Below are positions 43,966 through 56,367 of a stretch of 64,000 nt of DNA, piece after piece. How positions within the stretch are numbered: the first letter of the stretch is position 1; every line of letters begins with the position of its first letter. The stretch comes from Daedaleopsis sinensis (Eukaryota > Basidiomycota > Agaricomycetes > Polyporales > Polyporaceae): assembly GCA_033807695.1 (NCBI GenBank), contig CM066303.1, forward strand, positions 1,984,001 through 2,048,000, written 5' to 3'. The notes below the pieces were generated by a model. The model saw only the letters and a program-made list of their open reading frames with translations. It had not been told where the DNA came from and ran no database searches. The position numbers and the translations under genes are program-made.

Positions 43966-46687
43966 CTAAATACCTCCATACGCCACCTTGCCATCCACTA
44001 TCGTCGCTCTCACCGCCGTCTGCAGAATGTCGCCGAACGGCTGGCCCTCGTCCATGATGTCGCGGTCCAGAACGACAAAGTCCGCGCGTTTCCCGGGGGC
44101 CAGCGAGCCGAGCGTGTCCTCTGCGAACGCCGCGTATGCCGCGTCGAGAGTCATGCCCTTCAGAGCTTGCGCGCGGGTCAGGCGCTCGGCGGAGAACCTG
44201 CGTGCGCACTCTTGTCAGCACGTCTAGGGGTGAGAAGGGACGAGAACGGCGCACCATCCACCTGCCCCGTGTGGGCTGTTGCCCTCGGTGTCCAGCCGGG
44301 AGACGGCGGCGTAGAAACCGAGGAGCGGATTGATGCTCTCGACCGGAAAGTCGGAGCCGAGGGGAAGAATGCCGTCGCGGGACGCTTTTAGGAGTGTCTG
44401 GTACGCGTATGCCCCCTTCATCCGCTCTGGTCCCTGCACGAAAGCTTCAGTCGTGTATTTTGGCCGGTGGAGTCACGAGCGTACCAGTCGCGTCTCCGCA
44501 TACCACATATCACTTGTGCTGAGTTATCATCAGCCCTCTACTACCTACGATAGACACCGAGCGCCGCACTCACGCGTGTGTTGGCTGTACACTGTTCAGG
44601 ACTGCAGGAATGTTCAAACGTGAGGCTCCATAGCCGTATAAGAGAGGTACTGACCACCGAGCTTGCCAGACCGTTCGAGGTCTTCGACCTGCATGATCTG
44701 TGAGTGCTCGTTGCGCGGCCGTCTCTTGGCGACCGCGTCCTTGTCGCCGCTCTCCTCGCCAATGGCCTCGAGCACATCCAGAACAGCTTTGTTGGCACGG
44801 TCGCCGATCGCGTGGATGTTCTGATCCTAAATGTCAACGGACTGTAGGGCACTGCAAACGGAGCAAGGACATACGACGCCCCATCCTTTCGCCCACCAGG
44901 CGCGCGCGACCTTGCCCAGGTCTTCTTCGGAGAGACGCATGATACCGCGCACATCCGGCTTGTCCGAGTACGGAGCCAGGAGCGCGGCACCCCAAGAGCC
45001 GAGCGCCCCATCTGTGAACAGTTTCACGCTGCGCATGCGGATGCGCGAGGCTGGGTCAGGGTCGTAGATCTCGAGATTTCGCTCTTCTTCAGGTGATAGT
45101 CGGCCCGAGTCAGCCATGGCATACACGCGAATCTGAAGGTTCAACGTTCAATGCTTGTCAGGACTCAGTGTATGCGTATCATACTGTGAAACGTCAACGC
45201 ACGGGAAGCTGGCCCTCTGAATCGAGTCTAGTAGGACTCGGGATGAGCAAATTTGTTGGACCGACGGAGATCCAAGACTTACTCCTTGAACAGCTCAAAT
45301 TCCTCGATGCTCGTTGACGCATCATGGACGCTGGTCAGTCCAACGGCGAGCGCGTCTTTCAGGGCTCGCTCTGCATATTCGCCCATCACGCGTTTTGATG
45401 GTTTGGGCACTGGAACCAGTGCTTGTGCATCATCCAGGAAAACACCGGTAGGCTCGCCGGTCGTTGGATCGCGTATGATCTCGCCGCCGGGGACAGTAGC
45501 TGGGAAGCCCTCGCTGAGGTGCTCTTTGGTCAACTGAAGGGCGCGCGGAGAGAGCCAGACCGCGTGTAAGTCGACACGGTGCAAGACGATGGGTAAAGAG
45601 GCCAGGGATGGTCGAGATGCAATGTCGGCCTGTAGTGAACAGTTAGTATCACCGGGGGCGTGGTCTGATGTAACGAGTCGTTACACTGTGATTCTAGCGT
45701 GATTACAATCCAAATATGACTTTCCTTTGTCAATGTGTTCCATCCTGGATACATCGTGGTTACATGCGACTCTGAAAAGTATCCAGGATGTAACACAAAA
45801 ACACGGGATCATTTTGAATGTTTTTAGCATGCCATTGCACTGCGACAAACGAGAGAAACGTGTGGATTTTGACCACGATATGACCACGATGTAAGTGCTC
45901 GTTACATCGCTCAATGCCCCCGGTGTATGGCCCTGGAATGATGGCGATGCAGGAACGTACGGCGGTTGGGAAAGCACCGTTCGTGTCTTCCCAGCGCGTC
46001 TGATCCCAACCAACACCCTCTATCCAGGTGTCGGCGTCAGACGGGTGCTTCCGTACATAATCTTCTACTACGTCGAGGAGTCCGGCCAAGGAGCGCACTT
46101 GATCAAGACGGAGTTGCATCTTGAAACCATACGGTAGTAAGTGCCCGTGAGCATCTGTGAAATATTAGGTCGTGCCGGCATGATACATGGTGGCAGAAAG
46201 GCGCATACCAGCCAGACCAGGGACCACTATGGAGCCTGCAGGTACATTGTAGACAGGAAGCGGCTTCTTGGCCGAAGGCTCGTTCCCATAAAATTTGCGA
46301 ATGAGCTCGTTCTGGTACTCGTCCCAGTACGATTGGAGTTCGGCTAGCGTTCCAAGTTCGTCACGAGCCATACACCCAACGTTACTAGTACTGACCTAAA
46401 GTCCCTGTTGCTGAGATAGTTACCTTGTCAATAAGAATGCAGTCCACTGTCGGGGTATCAAGGTCTACAGTGTAGATTTTACTGCCTTCGGCGCAGAGAG
46501 CATAAGATCCTGGCAGAGACGAGACCAGCGAGGTAGAACCTTTGGTGAGCGAGTAATAATACGTGGAAAGTCCAGCAGCTGCAGAGGCCAAGAGAGTCCA
46601 GACTATCTGCCGTTTTCCAGATCCGTCATGATGAGATGTCGTCGCAGCCCGTTGTGGCTGCCCGGGTTTGCCAGCTCGTGAAGTCAT
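43966..46687 (-). CDS. Amidohydrolase family 3, copy 3
   Basis: 629 aa. Exons 46687-46396, 46343-46209, 46154-45961, 45629-45283, 45227-45203, 45132-44875, 44820-44655, 44601-44574, 44518-44485, 44433-44255, 44197-43966. All metal ligands as in copy 1. The intron between exons 3 and 4 (331 bp) contains a 276-bp CACTA-like MITE. Differs from copy 4 at only three positions seen (44781, 44797, 44823): two synonymous and one in an intron, changing its acceptor from TAG to CAG. Confidence 0.92.
45650..45925. mobile_element. 276-bp CACTA-like MITE in amidohydrolase copy 3
   Basis: Inverted ends CACCGGGGGC and a shared ATGTAACGAG (28 bp imperfect) with a 3-bp TAT duplication; copy 2 has a single TAT at this site. 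CAC termini with 3-bp duplications are typical of CACTA/Plavaka-type elements. No ORF. Contains internal GGATACA...TGTATCC-like inverted motifs around 45745-45790. Confidence 0.8.
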
Positions 46688-49600
46688 CGTCGCCGGAGGA
46701 AACAAGATTCGGCAAGGATGAAGAGCATGCGAGCGCTCTCCATCCCCTGCCACGAGTCCCACGTAGAGGGTAGCGCCCCGCGAAGAACGACCGAGATCGC
46801 CATAGCCAAGAGTGTTGTCGAGGTAAGTACGAGCTGAGTACTCGAACGAGCTGGCGACGTCATGGGCGCTGGCTTTCCTTCCTGTTATGGCAATCTGCAT
46901 CTCAGACTGTCCGTGGTCGGACGGTCAAGCGTCGCTCACGGAAGCGTCGCGATCTCTGCGCTCCTCAGACGGCGCCCCACGTGAAAGCGCTCTCCGCGCT
47001 CTCGCACTCGTTTGCTCTCCTCGCCCTCTGCTCTCCCCCTGCCAGCGCGTTCGGCCCCTCTCTCGCTCTCCACCTGCGTGTCCCTCTCGCTCTCCACCTG
47101 CGTGTCCCTCACGCTCTCCACCTCCCTGTCCCTCACCCCTACTACGACAGCATCCCCGACAACTCGTCGCGCGCGCCCCCTCCCGCTGCGCATACACTGT
47201 ATGCTCTCCTACCCGTCCCAGCTCGCCCATGCCCTCGACTCTCTCTCGCCGCGACCCGGGTCTGCTGCAGAACATCTAAGTTCCCAAACTCACACCGACT
47301 TCTTCAGACGCTCACCTCCGAGTCCTTCCAGGAACATGCCGTCTGTGAGCGACTGAAGACTGTAACGACATTCGTCGCTCACCACATCACCCCCCGCCGG
47401 GACAGCGCCCTTCAACAAATGCGCGAATAGACATCTGCGCGATAGTCCTCAAGAGGCGCTCGTCGGGCTGTAACGCGCTGAGGCTGGGCCGAACGGCGCG
47501 CATTGTGGGCTGTAGCGGGGAGAGGTGGGCAAAAGGAGGGGAGCAGCCCGCGCTGCTTGGAGACACAGTCCGTCGTTGCGCTCCCGCAGTTGGCGCGTAT
47601 GGACGCCGCGCCGCGCCGCGCACACGTCTACGTCAGGTACGAGTCGCAGTGAGCGACTGCCGACTGCTGACAGCCTAAGCTGTACAATCATCGTCCCTCC
47701 GCCCAGCCGAGAGAGCGAAGTAGCGCTTTCGCGATGGGAACGCGTCTGACGGCCCCGCCTCGGGGTTCCCTTTTCCCTCGCCTCAGGGAAACTACGGCGC
47801 GCCGAACTCTTCGCGGTCAGCCACACCCAGGTGGTGCACAGAAGGTCATCCACGACTCGACCATTCGCACTCCGCTCCGCTCTGGAGCACCTCTCGCGCC
47901 CTCCTGACATACAGGGCGTGTGGGGTGCGCCAGACAACGTCCGAGTGCGCGCGATTCCGGGAAGACCGCGATCATCCCTGCAGAGTTCTGCAGCGCCGGC
48001 CCACGAGCACGTACCGTGGACTCGTCGAGCGAGCGCGGAAGGTACGTGGCCCGCGCTCTCCCGACATACAGAGCGTGTGGGGTGCGCCGGACAACGTCCG
48101 AGTGCGCGCGATTCCGGGAAGACCGCGACCATCCCTGCAGAGTTCTGCAGCGCCGGCCCACGGCCGCGTACCGTGGACTCGTCGAGCGAGCGCGGAAGGT
48201 ACGTGGCCGTCGGGCACCGTCCACGACGAGCATATCTGCTCGCTCTCGCTGGCATGACAGCGTATGAGAGCTGACTCGGCCGCGCGCTGCAGCAGCAGCT
48301 CGCACTCGCCTCTGGAGCACTATGCAGAGCGTTCGGGGGGCGCCAGAGGCGAGTGCGCGACTTAGCGTGCTCAGGGCTCGCGGAGCAGCGCGGGCTGGTG
48401 GGAGAAACAGCCGCAAAGCACCCCGGTCTATCGTCGCGCTCGCGCCGTCGGCGCGTACCGAGTCGGCGCCGCACGCCGGATACGTCTATGTCTGGTACGA
48501 ATTGCAGTCAGCGACGGACTGCCGAGAGCCTAAGATCACTCACACATGTTCCGCTTCGTGAACCATGTCTCTGCCTCAGGAGCCCCCCGCACGCCCCACG
48601 TCTTCCCCGTCAGCCTCGAGCGTGCTCGACATGCTGTACCACGCATGCTCTGCTCGGCCGCCGTCGGTTCTGAAGACGTTCGGTGAGATTCGAAGCGACA
48701 TCCGGCGAAATCGACCACCTACTACGCCTCACAGACTGCTGGGCACGTACTGCGCGTCCTCCATAGCTAGGTGAGTCGCTACAGACGTCTGCTAGCAGTG
48801 GGGTTGTCAGGAAATACGACGAATCTGACGCGCATGGCAGGGGACGTACGCACTCGCACCCGGAGCCAGCACGCAGTCCGCTTCGTCCGACGTCCGCCGG
48901 CGACGTCCCTACGCAGGAGTGTGAGTGTCCGGTTCGAAACACATGCATCAAATGCGTAGCTCACCTCGATCGACGCGTAGAGCACCGTCAACTGTCGCAC
49001 ATTTCCAAGACTGACGTATGTGAGGGCGCAGGATTCGGCCACTCAACGAGTCTGCTGGCCTGCACCCGGCGTGGTGGAACGGGGTACCGAGCACGTCCCG
49101 TGAGCCCGCTCTCGTTCTCGCCCTGATCGCCCAGGCCAGGTCGACGACGCGCTCTGCGCACTCGGCTCGTCTCCGATTCTTGCTCCCCACACACGCCCTT
49201 GCTTCCTGCTGACACCTCTCATGCCGTCATCCGGATCCCGCGCGTCCGCTCTGTACCGGCGACCCTCTGCCCCTCTCCCTCCAGCACTCATCTCCTCCGG
49301 CGCGACCTACGCTGTGCGACAGGCACCATGCGACGGCGAACGACAAACTGTCTATGTGCACGCTCTCCGCTGCGTGTGCGTACGCTGCCGCACCCGTCGT
49401 GGCTCGCTCATACCCTCTGTATAGGCCACAGGGACAGGCACGACCACCCCGCGTGCGGAAAACGTATGTCCCGGCCCCTCCTGTCCACGCACACCTCCAG
49501 TGATCAATGGACCCTCCGTCCTGGACGTGTTCGGTAAGGCATCACACAAATAATCATTTCAATTAAACCACGTACCACTGTCCGATACGGCCCGATGGAC

Positions 49601-52600
49601 ACCTTTGCGGGATTTTCAAAGCCAGGTGAGCGTCGAGCGACCGCTGTGGAAGGAGCACCGGGGCGGCAAGACCGGACGACTCGCATCCGCGACGGACCGC
49701 ATCTGCAACAGACGCGATCCACCGCCGTGCGTGGTCGGCGTGCACGTTAACGTACGGAGTCGCGCACCGCAGTCAGGCACGATACGACGTCCCTGCAAAG
49801 TCTCGGTGAGTGTCAGTGAGCGAGCGACCGGCGGGAGCCAAGCTATCGGCCACTCACGAAGATCTCGCTAGGTGAGCGGTGAGCGCGTGAGCGGTGAGCT
49901 TGGACACCACCCCGGTCAGTCCGACGCCTCGAGCGTGGTTGTGGCAGACCGCCGTTGGCTCTGAAGACCTCCAGTAAGACATGGAGCGACGTCGACGAGG
50001 TGGGTCACCTACTACACCTCACGGCCTGCCGCGCGCGCTGCTGACGGCCGCGCGTTGCCCATGACCAGGTCGCCGGTTGGTGAGTGAGCAGGATATACTG
50101 TTGCTATACGAAGTCAGTGATCTATCATGCAGGCAGGGTACCGTGTACACACCTATGTCCGGGATCAAACCGCGATCGCGTCCGGCGGCCCGTGTCCGTG
50201 GACAGCAACGTCGCCGACGGCGTGCAGCAGTCCATGTGAGGTGCAGTGCCACGTCCCTGCACAGTACTGTGAGTGTCCGGTTCGATCCAAATGAGTGCAT
50301 GGCTCACCTCGGGTGGACCCGCCTATGCCACGGTCAGGAAGACCCCGCAACAGATGCGATCCACTGTCGTCTTCGCATAATCGGCGCGAACGTACGGAGT
50401 CGCGTAGAGCAGTGAGGCACGATACGACGTCCCTGAGAATTCTCGGTGAGTGTTAGCGAGCGAGCGACCGGTGGGAGGCCACTTACCAACACCGTGCTAG
50501 GTGACACCCCGGACACCGGTCGGCCGGACGACTCGAGCGTGGTCGTGGCCGGCCTTGGTGAGACACGAAGCGACATCGGAAAAGGTGCATGACCTGCCCC
50601 TCAAGTTCACGGCCTGCTGTGCACGCTGGTGACGGTCGCCCATCGACAAATCGCCGGCCGGTGAGTTTTGCTACACGAGCTCGGTGAATAAAGCTAATCT
50701 GGCACGTTAGTTATGGACGCACATACCTCTGTCCGGGATTCGACTTGCGATCGCGTCCACCGGCCCGTGCCCGTGGACAGCAACGTCGGCCGCCGACGGT
50801 GTGCTGGCAGCGTCCGTGCGAGGTGCAGTGCGACGCGCCTGCACAATCTTGTGAGTCCCGGTTCGATTCAATGAGTGCGTGGCTCACCTCCGAGTCGGCA
50901 GACCCGCGTATGCTGCACGGGATCGTCTGCAGTGAACCGGCGGGACTGTGAGTGTCTGACGAACGCAGGCACAAGACTGGGTACTCACCTGCAGTCCTGT
51001 GGTACGGCAGAACGCCGTACTCGACAAGACCGGACGCACCGTCGTGGGATCGCGACCAGTCGAGTCACCGGTCTACGCGCTCGGAATGGGCTCTAATCAC
51101 AAGTAAGTAAGGAACGACTGCAGACAGCATGAGTGTACGTACCTGGTGCAAGTCCCCTGGGCCGGCGTTCTAAAGCAGAGATTGTGTATTAGATCAGGCA
51201 CGGTATACAATGCATAAACGACGTACGCGCGAGTTCCGAGATTGCGATGCGTGCATGACGTCGTCGCGGACGCGCGCGACACGACGTGCGCAGTCCGGCC
51301 GACACTGTCCACGACGAGGAGGTGGGACGCAGATGGGCCCGGAGTATGTGTGTAGGCCCAGACGAAGTGAGAGACGGGGCGAGGGAGCCCAGAGCGAGAG
51401 CGGGAGAGGGGAGGGAGAGGGGTGAGTGCCGTTCGCAGCTCACGCAGCCCGCTCCTTATACGCCCCCGGCTCGGACAGGATGGCCCGTGCACGCAGCCCC
51501 CGCTCGCACCCCCATATCCACCGTGGGCCCCGCGCCGTCTGGGCACGGACGGGCGGACCAACCAGCGCACGCCACGGCCGGGCGTGCGACGCCAGCCTGC
51601 TAGTGCGTCTCGCGAGTCCCCGCACCATTCAGCCTACGCACCAGACGTACACGAAGTTCGCTCTTGGCGGCGTCGGCTCGCACGCGCGCGCTCGGCTCGC
51701 GTTGATTGCACCTCGGTTAGTGGCGAGCGGAGCGAGGTGCGAAATTGCGAAGATGCGGACGTCCGGGGGAGCAGGACGGGGTGCGGGGGACTGCATCCCC
51801 CGTTTTCCGCCCCCGTCTTCGAAATCTGGGGTTTCCGTTGTGCGACGAGCGAGCCGAGGTGCGCTTCCGTCGGGGGTTGTGTCCTCGTGCTGGTGCTCTG
51901 TCGTACGACGCATTACTGGCGGTCGGTGGCAGAGTGCGAGGGGAGAGAGCCCCGCTCCGGGGTAGGAGTCGCGCGACATGCACTGCACTGCGCGCGAGGC
52001 CCGAGGCTCGACGTACTCATAGAAGCCCGGGGAACAGAGACGTCTGTCGAGACGACGAGTGAGCGGTGAGATGGGATAGGTGATCAGGCGGGACCCGATC
52101 TCAGCTATCGCTGAGTACGTGCGGCCGCGCCGCCTGTACTTGGTACGCCGGTTCGCTGCATACTATCCGTGCGAACCGGTCCGAGCTGACTCCCTCTTTA
52201 TGCAAATTCACTCGTGATACACACGCACACATGAGTGCTCGACACGGTGGATTTCGTCCCGTGAATAGCATCGAGAGGGCGGCGCCGTGCGCTACGAGCC
52301 GAGGCGGGATCTGATCTCTGTCCGGGTACGTGCCACCCCGACTGTACCTGTTGGAGCTCTCCGCCCAGCGTGCATGAGCTGAACCAACTCGCTCTGCATC
52401 CATACTTCTGGGTAATACACACGCTTGCACGAGTGCTCGACACGGACGTCATCCGCGAGCGGCTCGCATCGCGCGCCACTGCGCCAGCCTGCTCCTTTGC
52501 ACACCCGGCGCCCACTCCTTTGTCTGTAGCCCCTCTGAGACGTCCGTGCACGACGTCTCTGTGTCCCCGGTGCACCGACGACGTCTCTGTGTCCCCGGCG

Positions 52601-55116
52601 CACCAGTGCGCAGGTCCGGCGGACGCGTCAATGAGGCAGACTTCGCGTCCCGTGTGTGCCATGAACTGGTGCGCGATGCCCGCCCCGGCACACTCAGCAG
52701 TCTGCCGGGATGTACCATGACCGGTCCACAGATGTAAGTATATCAATCGCTTCAATTAGTAGACTCGGGCTCACGAACTTGAACAGCACACAGCTCGGGC
52801 GCACATGCTCGGTCATCTCGGACTCATATTACCGGATCGCACACTCGCGATGAAGGATACTGCGCGCAACTCGCACTGTTCTATCAATAGCTCGTATACG
52901 GCGTGTTCTTAGGCACACCTGCAGATGGATTCTGCAACAATGGTATAGAAAATTGATGGCCATACAATGCACCGAATAACAGTACTTGAATTCCGTAGAC
53001 CGTGCATGTGTATGTAGTCGAGTCACTAATGATCATGCTACCAGACACAGCTACTTCATATTGAACTGCATTTTGCGTGCACATCCAACTCGGCGAGGAG
53101 GGACTGGCACTCACCTTTGAACTGCTCCAGGAGGATACGAACATTGTGAGCCCTCAGGCTGAGAAAGCGGGGCAAATTAGGTCCATGGTGATAGTGGCGA
53201 GGAGTGGATATGTTCGGTGGATACCTGAGCTTTCTGTTTGTTCTACAGTGTGCTCGAGCTTCAGACGTCAAAGTCTAGAATATGTTCCGTGAGCGGTGAT
53301 TGGAAATGACGTGAGCAGAATGATACATACCACATGCATATCCCGAGTCGTCCGGCATAAACAGGCTTGCTGAGACGGCTACCACGAGGATCATCTGTGC
53401 GGTGGCAGGTCCTCCGGAGGGTATAATCATGATGCATGCCCGGATATCCACTGGAAACGAAATAATGGTGTCCGGGAGTGGCATGGCAATGAGTAGTAAG
53501 GTGTACCAAGTTGTGAGCTTACTAGCGGTGGGAGGTAGACAGTGTGTAGAGTGGTAGTGACATGTCAAGGGGGAGCCTCGGGACGACTCGGATGGGACCA
53601 ACTCGTCTGAAGCCTCTTGCTACGTCGACTGTGACATCGTACCACTGGAGTATTTTTGTGTGAAGCGAGTCGGCCCGGGAGTAGTCCCGCATCACAATAC
53701 TTTACGCTAGGATCGGCAAACTAACCTCAAGACGCCCCAAGTAGCGAGACTGCTATGATTCAAGAATGATGCTCCTCACTGTTCTCAGCTTCCTTCGATA
53801 GCACTTATGGGATGGCACGTACATTCAAGGGAACTTGAAGGACATTGTGTGCCATACTAGTAGCACGGGAGAGAGCGTAAGGATGTGATATCGGACTTGG
53901 TGGTCGGGCCCAGTGCGGCGATCTCACACCGTTCGGAAGGATCCTACGCAGTTTTCAATTGTAGATCTGGAGATGAGGGGTTGGGACATTCAAGTTCGAA
54001 GCTTGTTCTGACACCGATCACACGGAACTTGGAGGAGTGCCAGGCATTCGGTACCGAGAGCATTGCCTGGAATCAAGCTTGCTCTGGCACCTGTTCACAG
54101 ACTCCGTAATCTCGTGCACAATTTGCAGGAGAAGCAGTGGACTCACTGCATAGCGATGAGTAGAAAGTTAGTGAAAAGATCAATGCGGGCAAACAAGTAA
54201 GTAGTACTTGACTGAGGCGGCGCGAGGCTACGCACAATTGATCTCAATGTTCTTGGCTTTCAGATTCAAATGTGTACGCGTAGAGTGCCGAAACTACGCT
54301 AACCTCGCGATGTCGGTGATGGTGGGAGAGAAGGAGAGCCTGAGCGCGCCTGCCCAAATGGGTATGTTCAACAAGATTGAGACGCTCGACTGCGGGTGGC
54401 TGTCCGTTTCTCTGCTCGTCGTCAACCACGACAGGAGAGCACTTACTGGTCTAGATAACTATGTCTGAGCTGCACGATAACATCATGTTCATTGTCCAGA
54501 GTAGATTCTGAACATGATATGCGACGGTACGCCCAGCTTATGCACTACGGTTTGAAACTATGGCTAACCGAGTTCCCACACTAGGTATATTGAATGCACG
54601 ACAACCGACCTGCTTTTCTGGTCATTGGCGACACTGCTCCGTGTCTCATGATTATTTGGATGTGCACGGAGCACAGAATCGGTAATTGGACACACACCGA
54701 CTCATCCATCCCAAGCTGTAGCAAGCAGCTCCATGGCCGCCTCCCTCCATGGCCATTTACTCCCCTCCTCCGACTCGTCTCGTGCTGAGCACTAGACATG
54801 CGTCAAATGCGGCACACCCTCCGTACTATGTGCTAGATTTGAGGCAGCTCATGTCACGGAAGGTACGTGAAATTGAGCACATTGCCGACCCTCCTCCGTC
54901 GAGTCTCACACTGATTAAGGTTGCCAAGCGACCACCTTCACAGGGCAAGCACGACTCCGACACTCGGGAGCCCACCTCAGTCCCGCAGTCTGCCTTGCCT
55001 CTCTCCATCACACCGCAATTTTCCTCTTGGCCTCGAGATTCTCCTCTCCCGCACACCGCAGCCTGAGTTTGTCTCCTCACCTCGAGATCCCCCTCCGCCG
55101 CACACTCTCAGCACAC
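46688..55116. other. Unit 3 long noncoding part
   Basis: As unit 1, but about 430 bp upstream of the amidohydrolase (equivalent to 21470-21950) are replaced by about 50 bp (46829-46870). An extra 22-bp copy of the CT-rich motif sits at 47080-47110. A 24-bp addition lies near 50300. No supported gene. Confidence 0.6.
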
Positions 55117-55895
55117 ATGTCTAGCACACCGCCTTTCAGCCCGTCCGAGCTCGAGGTTCCAAAACACGTTCGCGAGGAGTGGGAGCAGCTGAGCTCGGAG
55201 CGGGACCGCCGACGGGGCGAGGTGCGGGCACGGTTCACGTGGAGACTAGGTGAGCGCGATTGAACTTTGGATGCACCGCTGGCTGACAGTCTGCAGTGAC
55301 TCTCACCGGGAACAGGAGAGCGTTCATGCGCTGGACTCCGTCCGAGTACCTCAGAGTCGTGCTCGGTGAGTACGGCTGCAAGGTCGTCGGGTTCTGGCCG
55401 CCGGAGGTCCCGTTCGAGAACCCGAGCAAGCTGACGGGCGGGATTGAACCGCTGCGGACGCTGCTGGACCTGTGGATGTCCGGTGCGCTGCGGATCGTCA
55501 AGATCGAGCCAGGCGACCTCGAACAGGCGGCGAGGGATCCGGAGAGCATGCTCCCGAACGGTGTGTCTTCCGCCGACATGCCCGAGCCCATGCCACAGGT
55601 GCGAGTGCTGCCGCTTGTGCTCCATCCCCACGACATGCACCCGCTCTCGCATCCTAAGGTCGATTCGGGGCTGTACGAGGTGACGACGACAGCCGGGCCG
55701 GCGACGAGGAAGCGGAGACAGCGGGGGGACGGGAAGAAACCACGGGCGCGGCCGATCTCCCGGCGGCGACCGCGGGCGCACCTGCGCGGCGTGCTCACGA
55801 GCGAGTATGTCTACGAGGCGGCGGGGCACTCTGTGCTCTCTGACGAGTATGTCGAGCGGTGGCCTTCGGGGGCATTCAGTGTGTTTCAGGTGTAG
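55117..55895 (+). CDS. Conserved basic protein, 243 aa, unit 3 copy
   Basis: Exons 55117-55249 and 55297-55895. Matches the unit 2 copy at the protein level (offset exactly 12,402 bp). Confidence 0.75.
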
Positions 55896-56011
55896 CGAGT
55901 CGTAATATATTTCAATAGCTCTCAATCAGTGTAAGGGAGTAGTAGTGAACAATCTCCTCCATCCTGTCAGTGCACCGGGAGCAGTCCTGCTCGAACACCC
56001 ACCTCTCGACG

Positions 56012-56184
56012 CTCTGTATCCTCTGAGAACACCCGCCACTCTCTATCCTCTGAGAACACCCGCCCCTCTCTATCCTCTGAAAACGCCCACCGTTCTCTAT
56101 GCTCTGAAAACAGTCACCGTTCTCTACCCACCGTTCTCTGTCCCCCAAAAACACCCACCGTTCTCTATCCTCCAGAAAACACCC
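56012..56184. repeat. Minisatellite, unit 3
   Basis: Same repeat number and order as in unit 2, unlike unit 1. The span 55896-56347 has no gene. Confidence 0.85.
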
Positions 56185-56367
56185 TAACTTACGAATTCTC
56201 TCTGTGGCAGGCATAGTCTCCTCGCCTCTCTGCCGTCCGCCTATCCCGCGACCCTGTCGGAACGCATCTCGCGACACCAACTCGCGAGTCGCTTGGCACT
56301 GTGTATTGCTACAATAATGATACATTACACCAACACCGCCCAGGCCCTAGCCGCGAGGACACACGCA

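Noticed and set aside
47449..48474. Longest open frame of the noncoding part (341 codons, minus)
   Set aside because: Arg/Ser/Pro-rich product of GC-rich DNA; in unit 2 it has different ends and in unit 1 it is broken by indels that are not multiples of three; no domain.
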